This document shows, piece after piece, positions 1 through 24,500 of a DNA stretch of 64,000 nucleotides. Source of the stretch: Ananas comosus (Eukaryota; Streptophyta; Magnoliopsida; Poales; Bromeliaceae); the NCBI RefSeq assembly GCF_001540865.1, contig NC_033628.1, positions 3,719,627-3,783,626 on the forward strand, written 5' to 3'. The number at the start of each line of letters is the position of its first letter. Position 1 is the first letter of the stretch. The position numbers and the translations under genes are program-made. Below the pieces are notes generated by a model that was not told the origin of the DNA, did not search any database, and was given only the letters and a program-made list of their open reading frames with translations.

Positions 1-250
1 AAGTGTATCAAGTTAGTACCCTGTGGTTTCTCACTTTATCACTTTAGTACCCTGTGGTTTAAGGTGTATCAAGTTAGTACAAAATTAAAACCACAGGGTA
101 CTAAAGTGATAAAGTGCAAAACCACAGGGTACTAACTTGATACACCTTAAACCACAGGGTACTAAAGTGATAAAGTGAGAAACCACAGGGTACTAACTTG
201 ATACACTTTAAACCACATAGTACTAAAGTGAAAAAATTGAAACCACAGGG
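1..250. repeat. Perfect 80-nt inverted repeat (snap-back hairpin)
   Basis: Positions 1-80 are the exact reverse complement of 129-208, with a 48-nt loop at 81-128. The arms and loop are built from a short unit around ACCACAGGGTACTAA that also recurs in altered form at 210-250. The left arm begins at the window edge, so the hairpin may be longer. A related motif occurs near 63120-63180. This looks like a young MITE or foldback element. No coding capacity is seen. Confidence 0.85.
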
Positions 251-384
251 GGGTTTTTGAAGTTTTTCCATAATAATAGCGAATGTAGATTAAATAGTAA
301 TATTACTTTCAATTTTAGATATAAAATTATTCATTAATTATATTAAGAGATGCATTGTAAGTTCTCTCCAAAAGTTTTTTGAAT

Positions 385-601
385 AAATTATACTTTTGGC
401 TCTCAAATTATAAGGAGTGTGACATTTTGGCCATCAAATATTAATTTATATAACTCAAATTTTCTAAATTAAGTTCCACCGCCCAATCTAGCTGAATAAA
501 TATTGACAAATTATTGATAATGAAATAATATGAAAATTAACATTTAAAGTTTGAGCACCAAATGTCAATATCTTATACTTTGAGGACCAAAAGTGTAATT
601 T
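385..601. mobile_element. MITE with roughly 45-bp terminal inverted repeats
   Basis: The left end (AAATTATACTTTTGGCTCTC) is matched as an inverted copy by the right end (ending GGACCAAAAGTGTAATTT). A second member of the family lies at 41085-41420. It is non-coding, about 217 bp long and AT-rich. The superfamily is not assigned because no clear target duplication was identified. Confidence 0.65.
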
Positions 602-1114
602 ACCCAAGCTTTTAATCCTGGCAAGAATTTATAAAGTTAACATAAATTTTAGGCCAAAATAACTATTTAACATCTTAAAATTTCGAATTTCTTATTTAAC
701 CTTTCGATATATTAGATTTGGATGATTTAGAAAATTACTGCCTTCATCTAGTATATCTATACATTCTTACATGAACTTATTTTGTAAATAATATCATAAA
801 TTTTTTTATTTGATGAAATAATCTTTTAAAAATTTTATTTAGGCAAATAACCCTAATCTTACGATGTGGATGTTTGGCCTAGCTTCTGAAAAGTGATTTT
901 CGGCGCGTTTAACAATCTTATTTTTAAAACCTAATTCTAATTTTTAGAATCAATTTTCTAATTCTGGAGGCCGAAAATCAGAAGCAGCTGAAACATGCTT
1001 CTTGAAATCTGATTCTTATTGCAGAAAGCCCTAAACCCTAAAATGTAAGTTTTTTAAAAGTTTGGAATGGAAAACGAAAAGGTGGGTATTTATAAAAGGA
1101 TTTTCTATAATTTA

Positions 1115-1117
<3 letters not shown>

Positions 1118-1171
<54 letters not shown>
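1118..1171. repeat. (TA)n microsatellite
   Basis: An uninterrupted TA dinucleotide tract of about 54 bp. Similar tracts mark the edges of many TIR elements in this window. Confidence 0.95.
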
Positions 1172-1175
<4 letters not shown>

Positions 1176-1508
1176 TATATATTAGAGGTCCGTACTATGC
1201 TTATTAATCGCCGATTGAAGACACTTGGTGCTTTAACCAAGCTTTTCCGCGTATAGATTCTATTCTTTTTGATCATTTCACACGTGTAGATCATCTATTA
1301 AACAACCACACATTCAACCCCCTATGAGAGCCACCATCATCCTAACCGCATATCTCTTAATCCAATAGCCAAAAACTTGGTAAGCAGGACTTCGTTGGCT
1401 ATTTGAATAGCTATAGTGCCATTTAATATAGAGATTGTGTGTGTTTATACTATATATAGATGAGAGAGAGAGCAGAAAAAGAGAAGAGAGAGAGAGAGAG
1501 AGGAGCTA

Positions 1509-2052
1509 GGCTGGTATACATCAAGTAGCACGAAGACCTCGTGCCTACCAAGTTGTTATTCAATGATGTGGATTCCATATCGACGATCGGCTCTGTTTAG
1601 ACTTGATCTACACTAATTGAAGTATTTGGGAAACTAAAATTTCATTCTTATTCGCCATTTCATTTAGCTCTCAAAACGATAGTTAAAAATAAATGGCTAA
1701 AATAAAAATACTCATAAAAAATAATGGATAAAAAGACTTTGAATTAAGATATGAGATATGATCTTACTCAAAATAGTAAAAAAAAAATTTTTTATAAAAT
1801 TTCCATCTAATTTGGATTTGTATTTACATCTCGTTAATCACAAACACATCAAATCTACATTAAATGTCAATTTTGAGACCTATTTTGATCACTAGCCAAA
1901 TTAAGATGTTCAAAAATTTATGAAATTATAGGTTTGCCATACTTTAAATGTGTAGAATCAAGATTAACGGTAAGCGATCGATCGATGGAAGCACAATCAT
2001 TGAAAACAACTTGGTAGTACGATGCTCCGTTGCTACATAGTTATAACAGCCT
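1509..2052. mobile_element. TIR element of the 'TCGTCGATTCGGAAGC' family, copy 1
   Basis: The ends are imperfect inverted repeats: 1509-1558 contains TGCCTACCAAGTTGTT, and 2008-2052 contains ACAACTTGGTAGTACGATG. The interior shares the family's diagnostic region near 1575-1600 (TCGACGATCGGCTC). Other members lie at 2148-2693, 27014-27547 and 46686-49765. Non-coding. Confidence 0.55.
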
Positions 2053-2147
2053 TAGCTCGCTGCTCGCTCGCTCGCTCTCTCTCTCTCTCTCGTCTCTTTC
2101 TCTCTTCTCTTCTCTCATCTCTCTCTCTCTCTAATATAATATATATA

Positions 2148-2693
2148 TAGTGAGTTCCTGACTTTTATATATTAATAGTACGATGTCGTTATCTAATGTT
2201 GTTTTCGATGATAGAGCTTTCGAATCGACGATCCACACCGTTAAACGTTATCTAGAGCATTTGAAACATCTAGAAATCAAATTTCATAATTTTTCGACAT
2301 CATTTACCTTACAATCAAAAGCTTACAAAATTGACAATTTTTAACGGCCGGTATGAAATACTTAATAGTTTAACGGTGCAAAAGAATCTGAATAGGTTGA
2401 ATTTTTGATAGAAAATTCTATTCACTACCTAGATAAAGATCAATAACTCTGATCTTAAATTGAAGGATCCGATCATCCATTTTTAAGACATCGTTCGATT
2501 TTGACCGTTCATTTTATGCCCGCTTGATGGACTTTATTATGATTTCGAAAAATTACGAAATTTATTTTCTAGGAGTTTCAAATACTCTACATCATATTTA
2601 GCGGAGTGGATCGTCGATTCGGAAGCTCCATCATCGAAAACAACTTACGAGTATGAAGGACCCAATACTCATAATAGTATAGTAGCCCTACTA
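2148..2693. mobile_element. TIR element of the 'TCGTCGATTCGGAAGC' family, copy 2
   Basis: The interior matches the other family members, including TTCGAATCGACGATCC near 2219 and TCGTCGATTCGGAAGCTCC near 2611. The right end (ATAGTATAGTAGCCCTACT) is the family terminus, while the left end is more diverged. Non-coding. Confidence 0.5.
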
Positions 2694-2713
2694 TATATAT
2701 ATATATATATATA

Positions 2714-2921
2714 TACTCTTATGAGTATAGGCTTCTTCGTACTCATAAGTTTTTAGCCATTAGAAGAAAGGATATGCGGTTAGGATGGTAGTAGTCTCCT
2801 AGGGTTGAGTGGGTGGTTGGTTGAATAGTATAATCTAACTGGTGGAAATGATTAATGGGATGGATCTAACAGCCGAAAACTTATGAGTACAAAGAGACAT
2901 ACTCATAAAAGTATAGTAGTT

Positions 2922-2926
<5 letters not shown>
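2714..2926. mobile_element. Small MITE with 'ACTCATAAGT' inverted ends
   Basis: The left part (ACTCTTATGAGTATAGG, TACTCATAAGTTTTTAGCC) is mirrored on the right (CGAAAACTTATGAGTAC, ATACTCATAAAAGTATAG). It is flanked by a TA tract on the left and a (CT)n tract at about 2925-2956 on the right. Length about 213 bp, non-coding. Confidence 0.6.
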
Positions 2927-2959
<33 letters not shown>

Positions 2960-2969
2960 TAGTGTCCTT

Positions 2970-3061
2970 GGGGTTTAGCTGTCGGAATGACTGCAATATC
3001 AGTGGCTTGTCGTTCCCTGGGGTTTAGCTGTCAGAATGACTGCAGTATCAGTGGCTTGTCG
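2970..3061. repeat. Direct tandem duplication of a 43-bp unit
   Basis: Positions 2970-3012 and 3019-3061 are nearly identical (GGGGTTTAGCTGTC ... GTGGCTTGTCG), differing at two sites. Downstream, at about 3186-3290, the motif GTAC(C/T)GGTACCTGAGTG occurs twice. This is probably a fragment of an older transposon. No coding role is evident. Confidence 0.75.
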
Positions 3062-3879
3062 ACACATCTGTAGAGTATCGGGACAAGTCGGAGTCGTTTT
3101 GGCCCAAAATGAATGCAAAAACGGACTCGTGCTGTGCGAGATTGGAGTTCTAACACTGAAATCTGCAAATTGCAAATTTTGAGTGTTGAGTACCGGTACC
3201 TGAGTGGACTACGGTACCCCAGAGGATTACCAGAATGGGTGCTCTCGAGTTTGTGAAGCTTTGTGCTGGGTACTGGTACCTGAGTGACGCTTTCTCCCAT
3301 TTTCTTTTAAAGGGGGTGAATCGTTCACCGCATTCAAGAGAATTATATAGGAAATAGAAAAAAGTGAGGTTGTTAGGATTATATGTGGATCATTAGAATT
3401 TTTATTTGATTATTAGGATTTTATGGATAGATTATTAGGATTGTTAGGCTGTTAAGATTATATAAAATTATATGGATAAATTATTAGAATTTAAAGATTG
3501 TTAAGATTATATGTGATTTGTTAAAATTTTTATGTGGTTGTTAGAATTATATATGGGATATAGAAAGAAATAGTAAATAAGTGAAGGGTAGTGACTGATT
3601 CACTATCTTTAAAAGAAATAGAAAAAGAAATGGAAGAAAGCGGGAATGATTTACTGCCTTTAAACGAAATTTTAACGTGGCGCCGACGTGACGAAAGTAG
3701 GGTTAGTTTTTCAAATAAAATTTTAAGAAGGTTATTTCGCAAATTTTAAAATTTTAGTGGGTTGTTTTATAAAGAAGTCCTGGCTTGGGGTGTAGTTACT
3801 AGGAAGCACTGCTCTTAACAAATCCCTCCTCTTCTCCTCCCGCTGCGTGCTCCGCCTCCTTTAGTCCTCTCCCAAAACC

Positions 3880-4077
3880 CACCGTCGCAGCTCTCCCGGT
3901 TCCTCCTCCTCCTCCTCCTCCTCCTCTCTTCCTCCTCCTCCTTCTCTCTCTCTCGGGTGTGCGCGACGCCTCATAATTCTCTACCTTTCCCACTCCGACC
4001 TAGGGTTTCCACGAAACCCCCATCAAAACCCTAACCCTCTTGTCCCCCCATCACTAACCGCCCCTCCAACACAAAAA
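3880..4077 (+). promoter_or_regulatory. CT-rich leader and telo-box of the ELF6-type gene
   Basis: A TCC/CT-rich tract at about 3900-3955 is typical of plant 5' leaders. A telo-box (AAACCCTAA) at 4026-4034 lies about 45 bp before the start codon. Telo-boxes are known plant promoter or leader motifs bound by MYB-type telomere-repeat factors and linked to Polycomb recruitment and growth genes. The transcription start cannot be fixed from sequence alone. Confidence 0.5.
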
Positions 4078-16785
<12,708 letters not shown>

Positions 16786-18590
16786 CTGTTTTCAGAGGAA
16801 CTTTTGCTTTCTTCTGTTGAAGCTTTCTCTTAGGCAGGAGAGATTTAACATCTAACAATCTAACTTTGTAGTTCTAGTGTTTCTCTTCGTCAATGATGGA
16901 GTTAAGTGTACACTGACTGGAATGTAGATTTGCCTAGACTGATCTTTCAATTGTCTGTACATTACTCCATTCTTTTGTTTCATTCAATGTTGCACTAAAT
17001 GGGAAGCTTATTAATTGGATGTTGCCCCTCTATTGAAGTGTTCCTTTTTACCTAATTATGTAATTTTTATTCTGGTGTTTGAACTAGCCGTATGGCCTAT
17101 GGACTGAGATCCTGCTGAGTTTATTATATATTGTTTGTCCATCGATTCTTTCACAGGAGATTGGTGATTTTAAGGCTGTTCTCAATGATAGCTCGATGCA
17201 TTACTAAGCACATAAAATTTTCAAGACTTTCAGCAACAGCAGAAAATAGAAAATTTTCTTTTCTTTTCTTTTCTTATCTTTTCTTTTTTTCCTGATTGAG
17301 TACGTACTCATCCTAAACTTTAGGGTTACCTATTGGTGGCTGGAAGAATCTCAGAATTCAGGTGAAAATTTGCTTGGGGGGATAGCTTGGTTATTAATTG
17401 GAGCAATATGAAACAGTCTAAAAGGAGGTCTTCTCTTCAACGTAGCAGTTGCACCATATTATTTTCTTATCAAATCAGTCAAATACTTTTTTTTTTGAAA
17501 GAAATTGGTGAGCTCCAAAGGCACAATTTGATTGGTTGAGGATACGATGATAGAGAGCCATGGCCTTTTTGTTCAATGCTTTGTTAAAATAGTCTAAACT
17601 TCTGCTAAATTCTATTCAGAAGAAAACAATTTTGCCAAACAGTAAGTCTCTACACATCCATTGTACAATTCCTACGTACAAATCTCACGAGCTGACGTAG
17701 ACCGAAAACCGCATCAACTAAAAAAAAAAAAACCCTTCAAACCAAAAAAAAAAAAAAAACTCGCTTCAACCCCCCAAAAAGTATATTTCATTTTCTTTCG
17801 CACCCAGATATGGTGGAGATCTCTTCCTCTCCTAAAGATTAGCATCTCATCGAAGCAGAATATGTTGGAGAACGAAAATAAAAAAGGTTGAAAATCGAAA
17901 GAGAATCAGAATCACCAAATTGAAATTTCTACTTTTGAGCATTAGAATCAATTTTTGCTATTCAACTTGGCATCTTGGGAAAAATACTTTATCCGTTTGC
18001 CATGAATAAGCCAAATTATAGTTTTAAAAAGTGTGGGGATTTGTATAAACTATGAGTCAATTCTATTAGTCGGAGATTGGCTCCGACAATGATATCATGA
18101 ATGAAAAATCTATTATAGCAATCTCGGCCTAATGTGTAGAATTGAGCAAAATTGCTGGTTTTAAAGGTCTCATGCGCGGAGTTGTAAGAGGTCAGTTTCG
18201 ACAAAGTGCTAATCTTCAGGAGAGAAAGAGGTTTCGATCGTATCTGGGTGGAAGAGAAAACGAAACGCTAGTTTTTTCAGAGGTTGAAGCAGTTTTTCTT
18301 TTTCTTTTCTTTTTCCCTTCATTCTCAGTTAATGAGGTTTTCTCAATTCTATTTTCACATCTTACATGTTGTGGTCTATATCAGCCCGTGAAATTTGTAT
18401 GTAGGAAATAAAAATTGTACTTGGGTATAGGCTTACTGCTTGCCAAATTATGAATAATAAAGATATGAAAGAATTAGTTTCGAAGCTGTCTTTATAAAAT
18501 CTAAAACCAAACATGAGTAGGAAAATAAAACTCGAAATTGTGCCCAAACTCAATCCGGTATTTTATAAACTATGAATTGGGAATCCTATC
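16786..18590. other. 3' flank of the ELF6-type gene and an inverted-repeat element
   Basis: The first few hundred bases are the likely 3' UTR. A TTTTC pentamer repeat lies at about 17255-17295 and poly-A-like runs at about 17718-17760. The region at 17650-17705 (CCTACGTACAAATCTCACGA) recurs in inverted form at about 18365-18410 (CGTGAAATTTGTATGTAGG). This suggests a TIR element of about 760 bp between them. No gene is recognised. Confidence 0.5.
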
Positions 18591-19118
18591 AGGTTGGGAG
18601 CGCTCTCCGCATCCTGCGCATTGTGGGCCCCGCAACTCATTGTGGGTCCCGCAAATTTGTTTCACATTAAGTGATGTGGTCCACGCAATTCTATTTTGCA
18701 ATACATGGGGGTATGATCGGATCTCAATTTTCCATTAAATTTGACCTTTACATCTGGGGACGGCATTTGACCCTTCTATTTCTGTTTCATCTGACGCTCC
18801 GCCTTCTCCCTCTCCTCTCCATTTCCACCATGGCTCTCCGCCGTTATCTCGATCTTTGCCAAGATGGGCGTGACGTGAGGCTGCCGTTTTCTCCGTTGTG
18901 CCTTTGCCGAGCTGTTTGTACAGCTTCACCTCTTTCTTACCTTCTAGGGTTTCGTTGCGGCAAATTTTCTTGTGTTGGATGGTGGATGCATTGTTCGCCT
19001 CTGTAATGTGGCCTCTTGCAACTTGTCAAAGTGCCACAGAATGCGGCCTCCGGTGTAGATGGCGTGGAGGTTGTGTTAGTCCCTGACACAACGTATGGTG
19101 TTTTTGCTGGTCGTACAC
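18590..19118. other. Unassigned GC-richer island
   Basis: The base composition differs from the flanks. A leader-like CT-rich stretch precedes an ATG in good context at 18831 (CCACCATGGCTC). The open frame from this ATG ends after about 58 codons, near 19006, and has no recognised domain. It could be a remnant of a gene start carried by a transposon, or chance. I do not call a gene. Confidence 0.3.
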
Positions 19119-19549
19119 CTAGTAATAATAATTGGGCTTAAGCATTTTGGGCCTGTGATTTTAGCCCAACGAGTTATTATTGCTAGCGGATCGAATCGTT
19201 ACATTTGATACCAGAGCCAATCACCAGCCGACAATGTGTGGCTAGTCTCGGTTGAGCCAGGGTTTGAAAGATAAGATGGCAGGTTTTGCCGGAGTCTGAA
19301 TGACAAGGTGACCGACTATGCCAGGGTCTGGATGACAGGGCTAGCGAGATAAGTCTAACATCGCTTGGTGATCTTGGGCTCTAAGTGTGTGTGTGCGTGT
19401 TTAGAGCTGACGAGGACCTTAGGTAGGAGTGGGGTTGTCATTGGGTATATAAGAAGACTCTACCCTACTAATAATAACTAGGCTTAAGCATTTTGGGTCA
19501 GTGATTTTGATCCAACGAGTTATTATTACTAGCAGGTCGAGTCGTTACA
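19119..19549 (+). mobile_element. TRIM-type miniature LTR retrotransposon with a damaged 5' LTR
   Basis: Direct repeats flank a short non-coding interior. The 5' LTR remnant is 19119-19203 and the 3' LTR is 19436-19549, sharing GGCTTAAGCATTTTGGG and CGAGTTATTATT. The 3' LTR starts with TG, ends with CA and has a TATA-like GGGTATATAAG. Just after the 5' LTR, at 19206-19218, TGATACCAGAGCC differs by two transitions from the usual initiator-tRNA primer site. A purine-rich tract (AGGTAGGAGTGGGG) precedes the 3' LTR. The 5' LTR lacks its first ~30 bp. Confidence 0.7.
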
Positions 19550-20638
19550 CATAGTATGGCAACTAAGATGGCATTTAGGCAGCCGTTGCAACCATTGATC
19601 TTTTTTATAATTTGTTTAAATGATGTATCAAACAAATGTAAAAATTATTGACCCAACATATCTATGTTATGTTTAATCCTTTTCCATTGGTTTTGCTTCT
19701 TTTTCTTTTCTTTTTTTTTTCCCCTTGCTTATGCACTTGATTTAATGCATTTTATGCATAGTCAAATGCTGTTATATTTTTTTCCTCAAATTTGATGTTG
19801 ATCCAATTTCACTCTCTTTCTTATATATTCCAAATTTTTTTGTACTTTCTTTCAATTATTTATTTATTTTTTTAAATTTTTAAATACTTTTCAACTGTTT
19901 AAATATGATGAGGCATTTTGGATGGCAATTATACAAACATTTATTTTCCTCAGAAATCAGTAAATCAGCTATTGAGGTAAATATTTGAAAATTTTTTGTT
20001 GATTTCTTCTACCATAAGTTTTTGATCAATTTGTATTTATTATTTTATTTGTTTTCTTTGATTTATCTACTGTTTTGAAAATTTAATCTGTTTTGCTTCA
20101 ACTACTAATATGCCCCTGCAGATGAAAAAATAGTTATACTTCACTCTTTGTTCCTACTCCTAGCGGAAGAATGGTTATGATTCACTGTTGTTTCTACTTC
20201 CTTTGCTGTTGACAACATATATGGTTTGATATCTATTGCGAACCATCATTTTTTTAAAAAGAGATGTTAAAAAACAAGATTATTATAAATACTATAAATT
20301 ATTTTTCTTCTGTCACCAATTATCGAACTTCTTCTATTTATTGATAACTTGAAAGTTTGTAAAATCCTATCAACTTTGCTGCTGTTGCAACACTAAAATC
20401 ACTGTTGATGTTATAGATTTGACTTTTCTGTAACATTACAGCTTTTGGTCTCAGCTATTGATAAATCAATTATTGAGTGAATAAAAGTTATTTTATATAT
20501 TTTTCGCATTATATTTAAAATAAAAAAGAATTATTTATAATTTATCATATCTCAAAGATAAACAAATTTAAAATTAGATATTAAATATTATATATTTATC
20601 AATCCCATCATGTGGGTCACTATACCAAGTTTTCCTAA
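19550..20638. other. AT-rich intergenic filler
   Basis: About 1.1 kb of AT-rich sequence with T-runs. No gene, RNA or clear repeat boundary is seen. Confidence 0.6.
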
Positions 20639-21383
20639 TAAGGGCTTTTTTTTTGCATTTAGCCTCCTGACAAATTTTTATTTTCAAAATAATCCTATTA
20701 AAATTTAATTTGCAAAAATGGCCCTGAGCCTGCCATGCAAGTGCCACGTCAGCGCCACGCGGGCAGGGCTGGAGCCAAGTGTGTTAAGTTGAACACGGTG
20801 AACCATTCACTGTGTTCAAATACGGTGAATGGTTCACCGTGTTTCATATTTGTATTTATTTTTTTTCCCTTTTTCAAAAATCCAAATCCGAACCCGGAAA
20901 TCAAATTAAAACCCAAACCCGACGGATTTTAAAAATTCTTACCCATATCCATATCCGACCAAAAACTCGAAATCCGAACATGAATCCAGCGGGTTTTAAA
21001 AATCTATACCGTTGGATAAAGATCCAAGGAATAAAAATTATTAAATATTTTATATATTGTATAAATAAATAAAAATAAATTATGCATATATATAATTTAT
21101 TCGGGTTTGAGTTCGAATAATATTTCGGATATCTATACCCATTGACATTCCTACTCCCTATTCCTCTTTTCAATATTTATATTGCAAAAAATACGTACAG
21201 GCTCTAAACACGGTGAATGGTTCACCGTGTTAGACACGGTGAAACCCACCCCAACCCCGTACGGGCGGCGCTGACGTGGCGATTGCGTGGCAGGAGCATG
21301 CCATTTTTGCAAATATAATTTTGCTGGGTTATTTTTAAAAATATTTTTTTGTTTCAGGAGTCCAATTACCAAAAAAGCCCTAA
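20639..21383. mobile_element. Tourist-like (PIF/Harbinger) non-autonomous element
   Basis: The element body is 20642-21380 (739 bp), flanked by TAA on both sides (20639-20641 and 21381-21383), the usual PIF/Harbinger target duplication. Long imperfect terminal inverted repeats of about 140 bp begin GGGCTTTTTT and include GCAAAAATGGC and GCCACGTCAGCGCC. The interior carries short perfect hairpins built from CACGGTGAA, for example 21207-21231 (11-nt arms, 3-nt loop). The right end lies about 157 bp before the WDR3 start codon. The same family makes up the array at 38.7-40.7 kb. Confidence 0.7.
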
Positions 21384-21539
21384 TAAATCCAAACCCTCAA
21401 CCCCTTAAACCCTAATTAGGTCGACCCAATCTCCCTCTCGTCCTTCTCCCGCTCCACCGCCGCTTCCCCTTCCCCCGCCGCCGCAGCGCGGCTGCGCCAC
21501 CGCCTCTCCGCCGCCTTCGTCTTCGCCGCCGCCGCGAAG
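21384..21539 (+). promoter_or_regulatory. Proximal promoter and leader of the WDR3-type gene with a telo-box
   Basis: A telo-box (AAACCCTAA) lies at 21407-21415, about 130 bp before the start codon, followed by a CT-rich, then GCC-rich leader. Telo-boxes near the start are a known mark of plant ribosome-biogenesis and translation genes, which fits the product. Only about 157 bp separate the ATG from the transposon end. Confidence 0.55.
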
Positions 21540-24500
21540 ATGGTGAAGGCGTACCTGCGCTACGAGCCCGCCCTAGCCTTCGGCGTCATCACCTCCGGCG
21601 ACGCCAACATCTGCTACGACCCCTCGGGGCGCCACCTCCTCGCTCCCGCCCTCGACAAATTCGCCCTCTGGGACCTCAAGAAGGGCCTACCCACCATCAC
21701 CTTCTCCCCTTCCGCCTCCCCCTCCTCCTCCCGATCCCTCCAAAACCCTAGTTTTCCGCTACTTCACTTCGTGTTCTAAACCTTTGGTTCCTTTTGGTGT
21801 GATCAGATTGCGAGCGGGCACTCCGACGGGAGCATACGCCTCTGGGACTGTGAGAAGGGCACGTGCGAGGCCACGCTCAATGGCCACAAGTCTGCAGTTA
21901 CCGTCCTCCGATACAACCACGCTGGCTCCCTCCTCGCCTCCGGGAGCAAGGACTGCGATGTCATTCTCTGGGATGTCGTCGGGGAAGCCGGGATCTTTCG
22001 CCTCCGCGGGCACCGCGACCAGGTACACACTCTCTCTCTCTCTTTCACACCCCCTTAAAAATCCCACCTTTTGTTTGTTTTATGCACTTTTAGTTGATTT
22101 GGATCGATACCCCTTTGTTTGTTTCAGGTGACTGATCTTTCTTTCATCGACTCGGGGAAGAAGCTGGTGACTTGCTCCAAGGACAAGTTTATGAGGGTGT
22201 GGGATCTGGAGACACAGCATTGTATACAGATTGTCGGCGGGCACCACACTGAGATTTGGTCTCTTGATGTTGATCCAAAGGAGAGGTTTCTGGTCTCTGG
22301 GTCAGCGGACCCAGAACTGCGGTTTTACCAAATCAGGCACAATGCAGAGGCAACTGATAAGGTTCAGGACAAATGGGAAATCTTGAAGCAATTTGGAGAG
22401 ATTCAGCGGAAAAGCAAGTATAGGGTAGCCGCTGTCCGATTTGATAAATCCGGAAGCCTCTTAGCATGTCAAGTAGCTGGGAAAGCTGTGGAGATTTACT
22501 GGGTTTTAGATGATTCAGAAGCCATGCGCAAATCCAAAAGGAGGCTTCATAGAAAGAAAGAAAAGGTTTTAGCAAAATCAGTGGTTGAAGGAAATGAGAA
22601 TGGCAGCGTAATAGATCCTTTATCCAGCCAGGAAGTGCAGCATCCTACTATTGTTGTCTCCGATGTTTTCAAATTCCTCCGAAACTTACCAGCGAGCAAC
22701 AAGATTTGCTCGATTGCATTCTGTCCCAATTCTCCACCCAAAGGCGCCCTTGCTGTTCTCACTTTGTCACTAAATAATAACATGTTGGAGACTCATTTAG
22801 TCGATAGCAGTGATAGTAGCAAGAGCTCGAAAATGAATTCTGTTGAACTTCAAGGACATCGCTCGTATATTAGAAGTGTCGCACTGAATTCCGAAAGTAA
22901 CCTTCTAATGTCAACCAGCCACAATGTGGTTAAGATCTGGAATCCAAGTACTGGGGCCTGCCTTCGAACCATTGATTCTGAATATGGCTTGTGTAGTTGC
23001 TTTGTTCCAGGAAATCGGTATGCTCTTGTGGGAACAAAGAGTGGAAAGTTAGAAATTATTGACATTGGGAGTGGGAGCTTGACAGAGGTGGTTGAAGCTC
23101 ATGCTGGTCCAATACGGTCAATTGTACCCATTCCGGATTTGAATGGATCTATAAGTGGGCGCGGCTTCGTCACTGGGAGTGCGGATAAAGATGTCAAGTT
23201 CTGGGAATATCAGATATTGCAAACACCTGATAGTGTGAGATTCTTCGTTTCCTAATTGGTCCCCCATTCCTAGATAAATTACTTTATTGTTGTGTTTATG
23301 CCAGTGGTCCATTGTTCTAAACTGAACCAGCCTCACTCCATGTGTGGCATACATAGTGATTCTTCTTAAAGTTAGATTAGCTTTTCTACCTAGAGATAGC
23401 TTTTGGTAACGAACTTAGTAGCACTTAATTGTTGCCTGAATCATCGCTACTAGTTTTTAGTCTTTTCAGCCTTGGCACTTACTGAAATTGTTCATTATTT
23501 GTATCTCGACATATCCATATGACTTGATTTTGGTCTACCTTCTCAACAATTTTTGTGCTTATTTTGCTTAGGAACCATAATTAATTAATTATATAAGATT
23601 TATATATGTAGTAATGGTTGATGCTAATCGTAGCCTGCGTTCTATTGATTGCTTGAATCTGGGCTTCTTGTATGACTTTTCTTTTCCCCCTTCTTCCCAT
23701 GGAGGACGCATCTTTGCCAAAGAAAATGAAGTCTGGATTGTAGGCACCTATTGAGTATTCCCTACATAAAATTGTTGTGAGATTGGCAATATAGTGTGGT
23801 CTTGTGTCCCATGGTCAGAGTCGCCTTGCCTAATTTATTGCACTGACATAATGTCAATAGTGAACTTCATTTCTATTTAGAAGGGCCTTTTTTTTATTAT
23901 TAACTTGCTTTATACTGCTGCATCTAACTGTTTGTAGTTATATGGAGAAATTTAAGTGGTGTTCTTAATGGCTGCAGGGCTCCAAAAAATTAAGTGTGGC
24001 AAATGTTAGGACTTTGAAAATGAATGATGATGTCCTTGTTGTCTCCATCAGTCCAAATGGAAAGTACATTGCTGTTGCTTTATTGGATTGCACAGTCAAG
24101 GTTAGTTCTCAAGAATTTGGAATTTCAAGCATCTTGGTAATGCCAATTTTAGTTTATATTTATTGATTATTAGAAAATAATAAGGATCGCAATAGTGGCC
24201 CCTTAATTCTGTGCCAAAAAGTTATATGTTTGCCATAGGCTTTAAACTTAAGTATTCAACTCCTTGAACATTAAAAGTGTTTCACTCTGATCTTTGCTAG
24301 GGAACTGCGTTAGTGGAACTAACAAAAAAGGCAACATAGCTACTATGTAGGTTACTCTTGATATTTACTTGGTCGTCAAGTGACTCAAGTCCATTATCTC
24401 ACAAGTGAGTTCCGTTGAACCTCATAAAGAAAAGAATTTTCGTTTATGGATCATTAATTTATTTCAGGGTGGAATTAGATTGAGCATGGCTGCCAAGCAT

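Larger units (their letters stand above)
251..3800. other. Intergenic region upstream of the ELF6-type gene, made of MITEs and simple repeats
   Basis: No gene is recognised. The stretch holds several small TIR elements (listed separately), TA, GA and CT microsatellites, and AT-rich filler. Around 3320-3560 there is a run of degenerate GATTATTAGGATT-like units. From about 3300 to 3780 the sequence resembles the 'GGTGAAtcgTTCACC' repeat family seen at 20.6-21.4 and 38.7-40.7 kb. Short reading frames on the minus strand here have no recognisable domains. Confidence 0.6.

Noticed and set aside
18671..19086. Overlapping open frames near an ATG in good context, as a small gene
   Set aside because: The frames are short and share no recognised domain, and a TRIM begins shortly after. 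There is no splice structure leading to further coding sequence.
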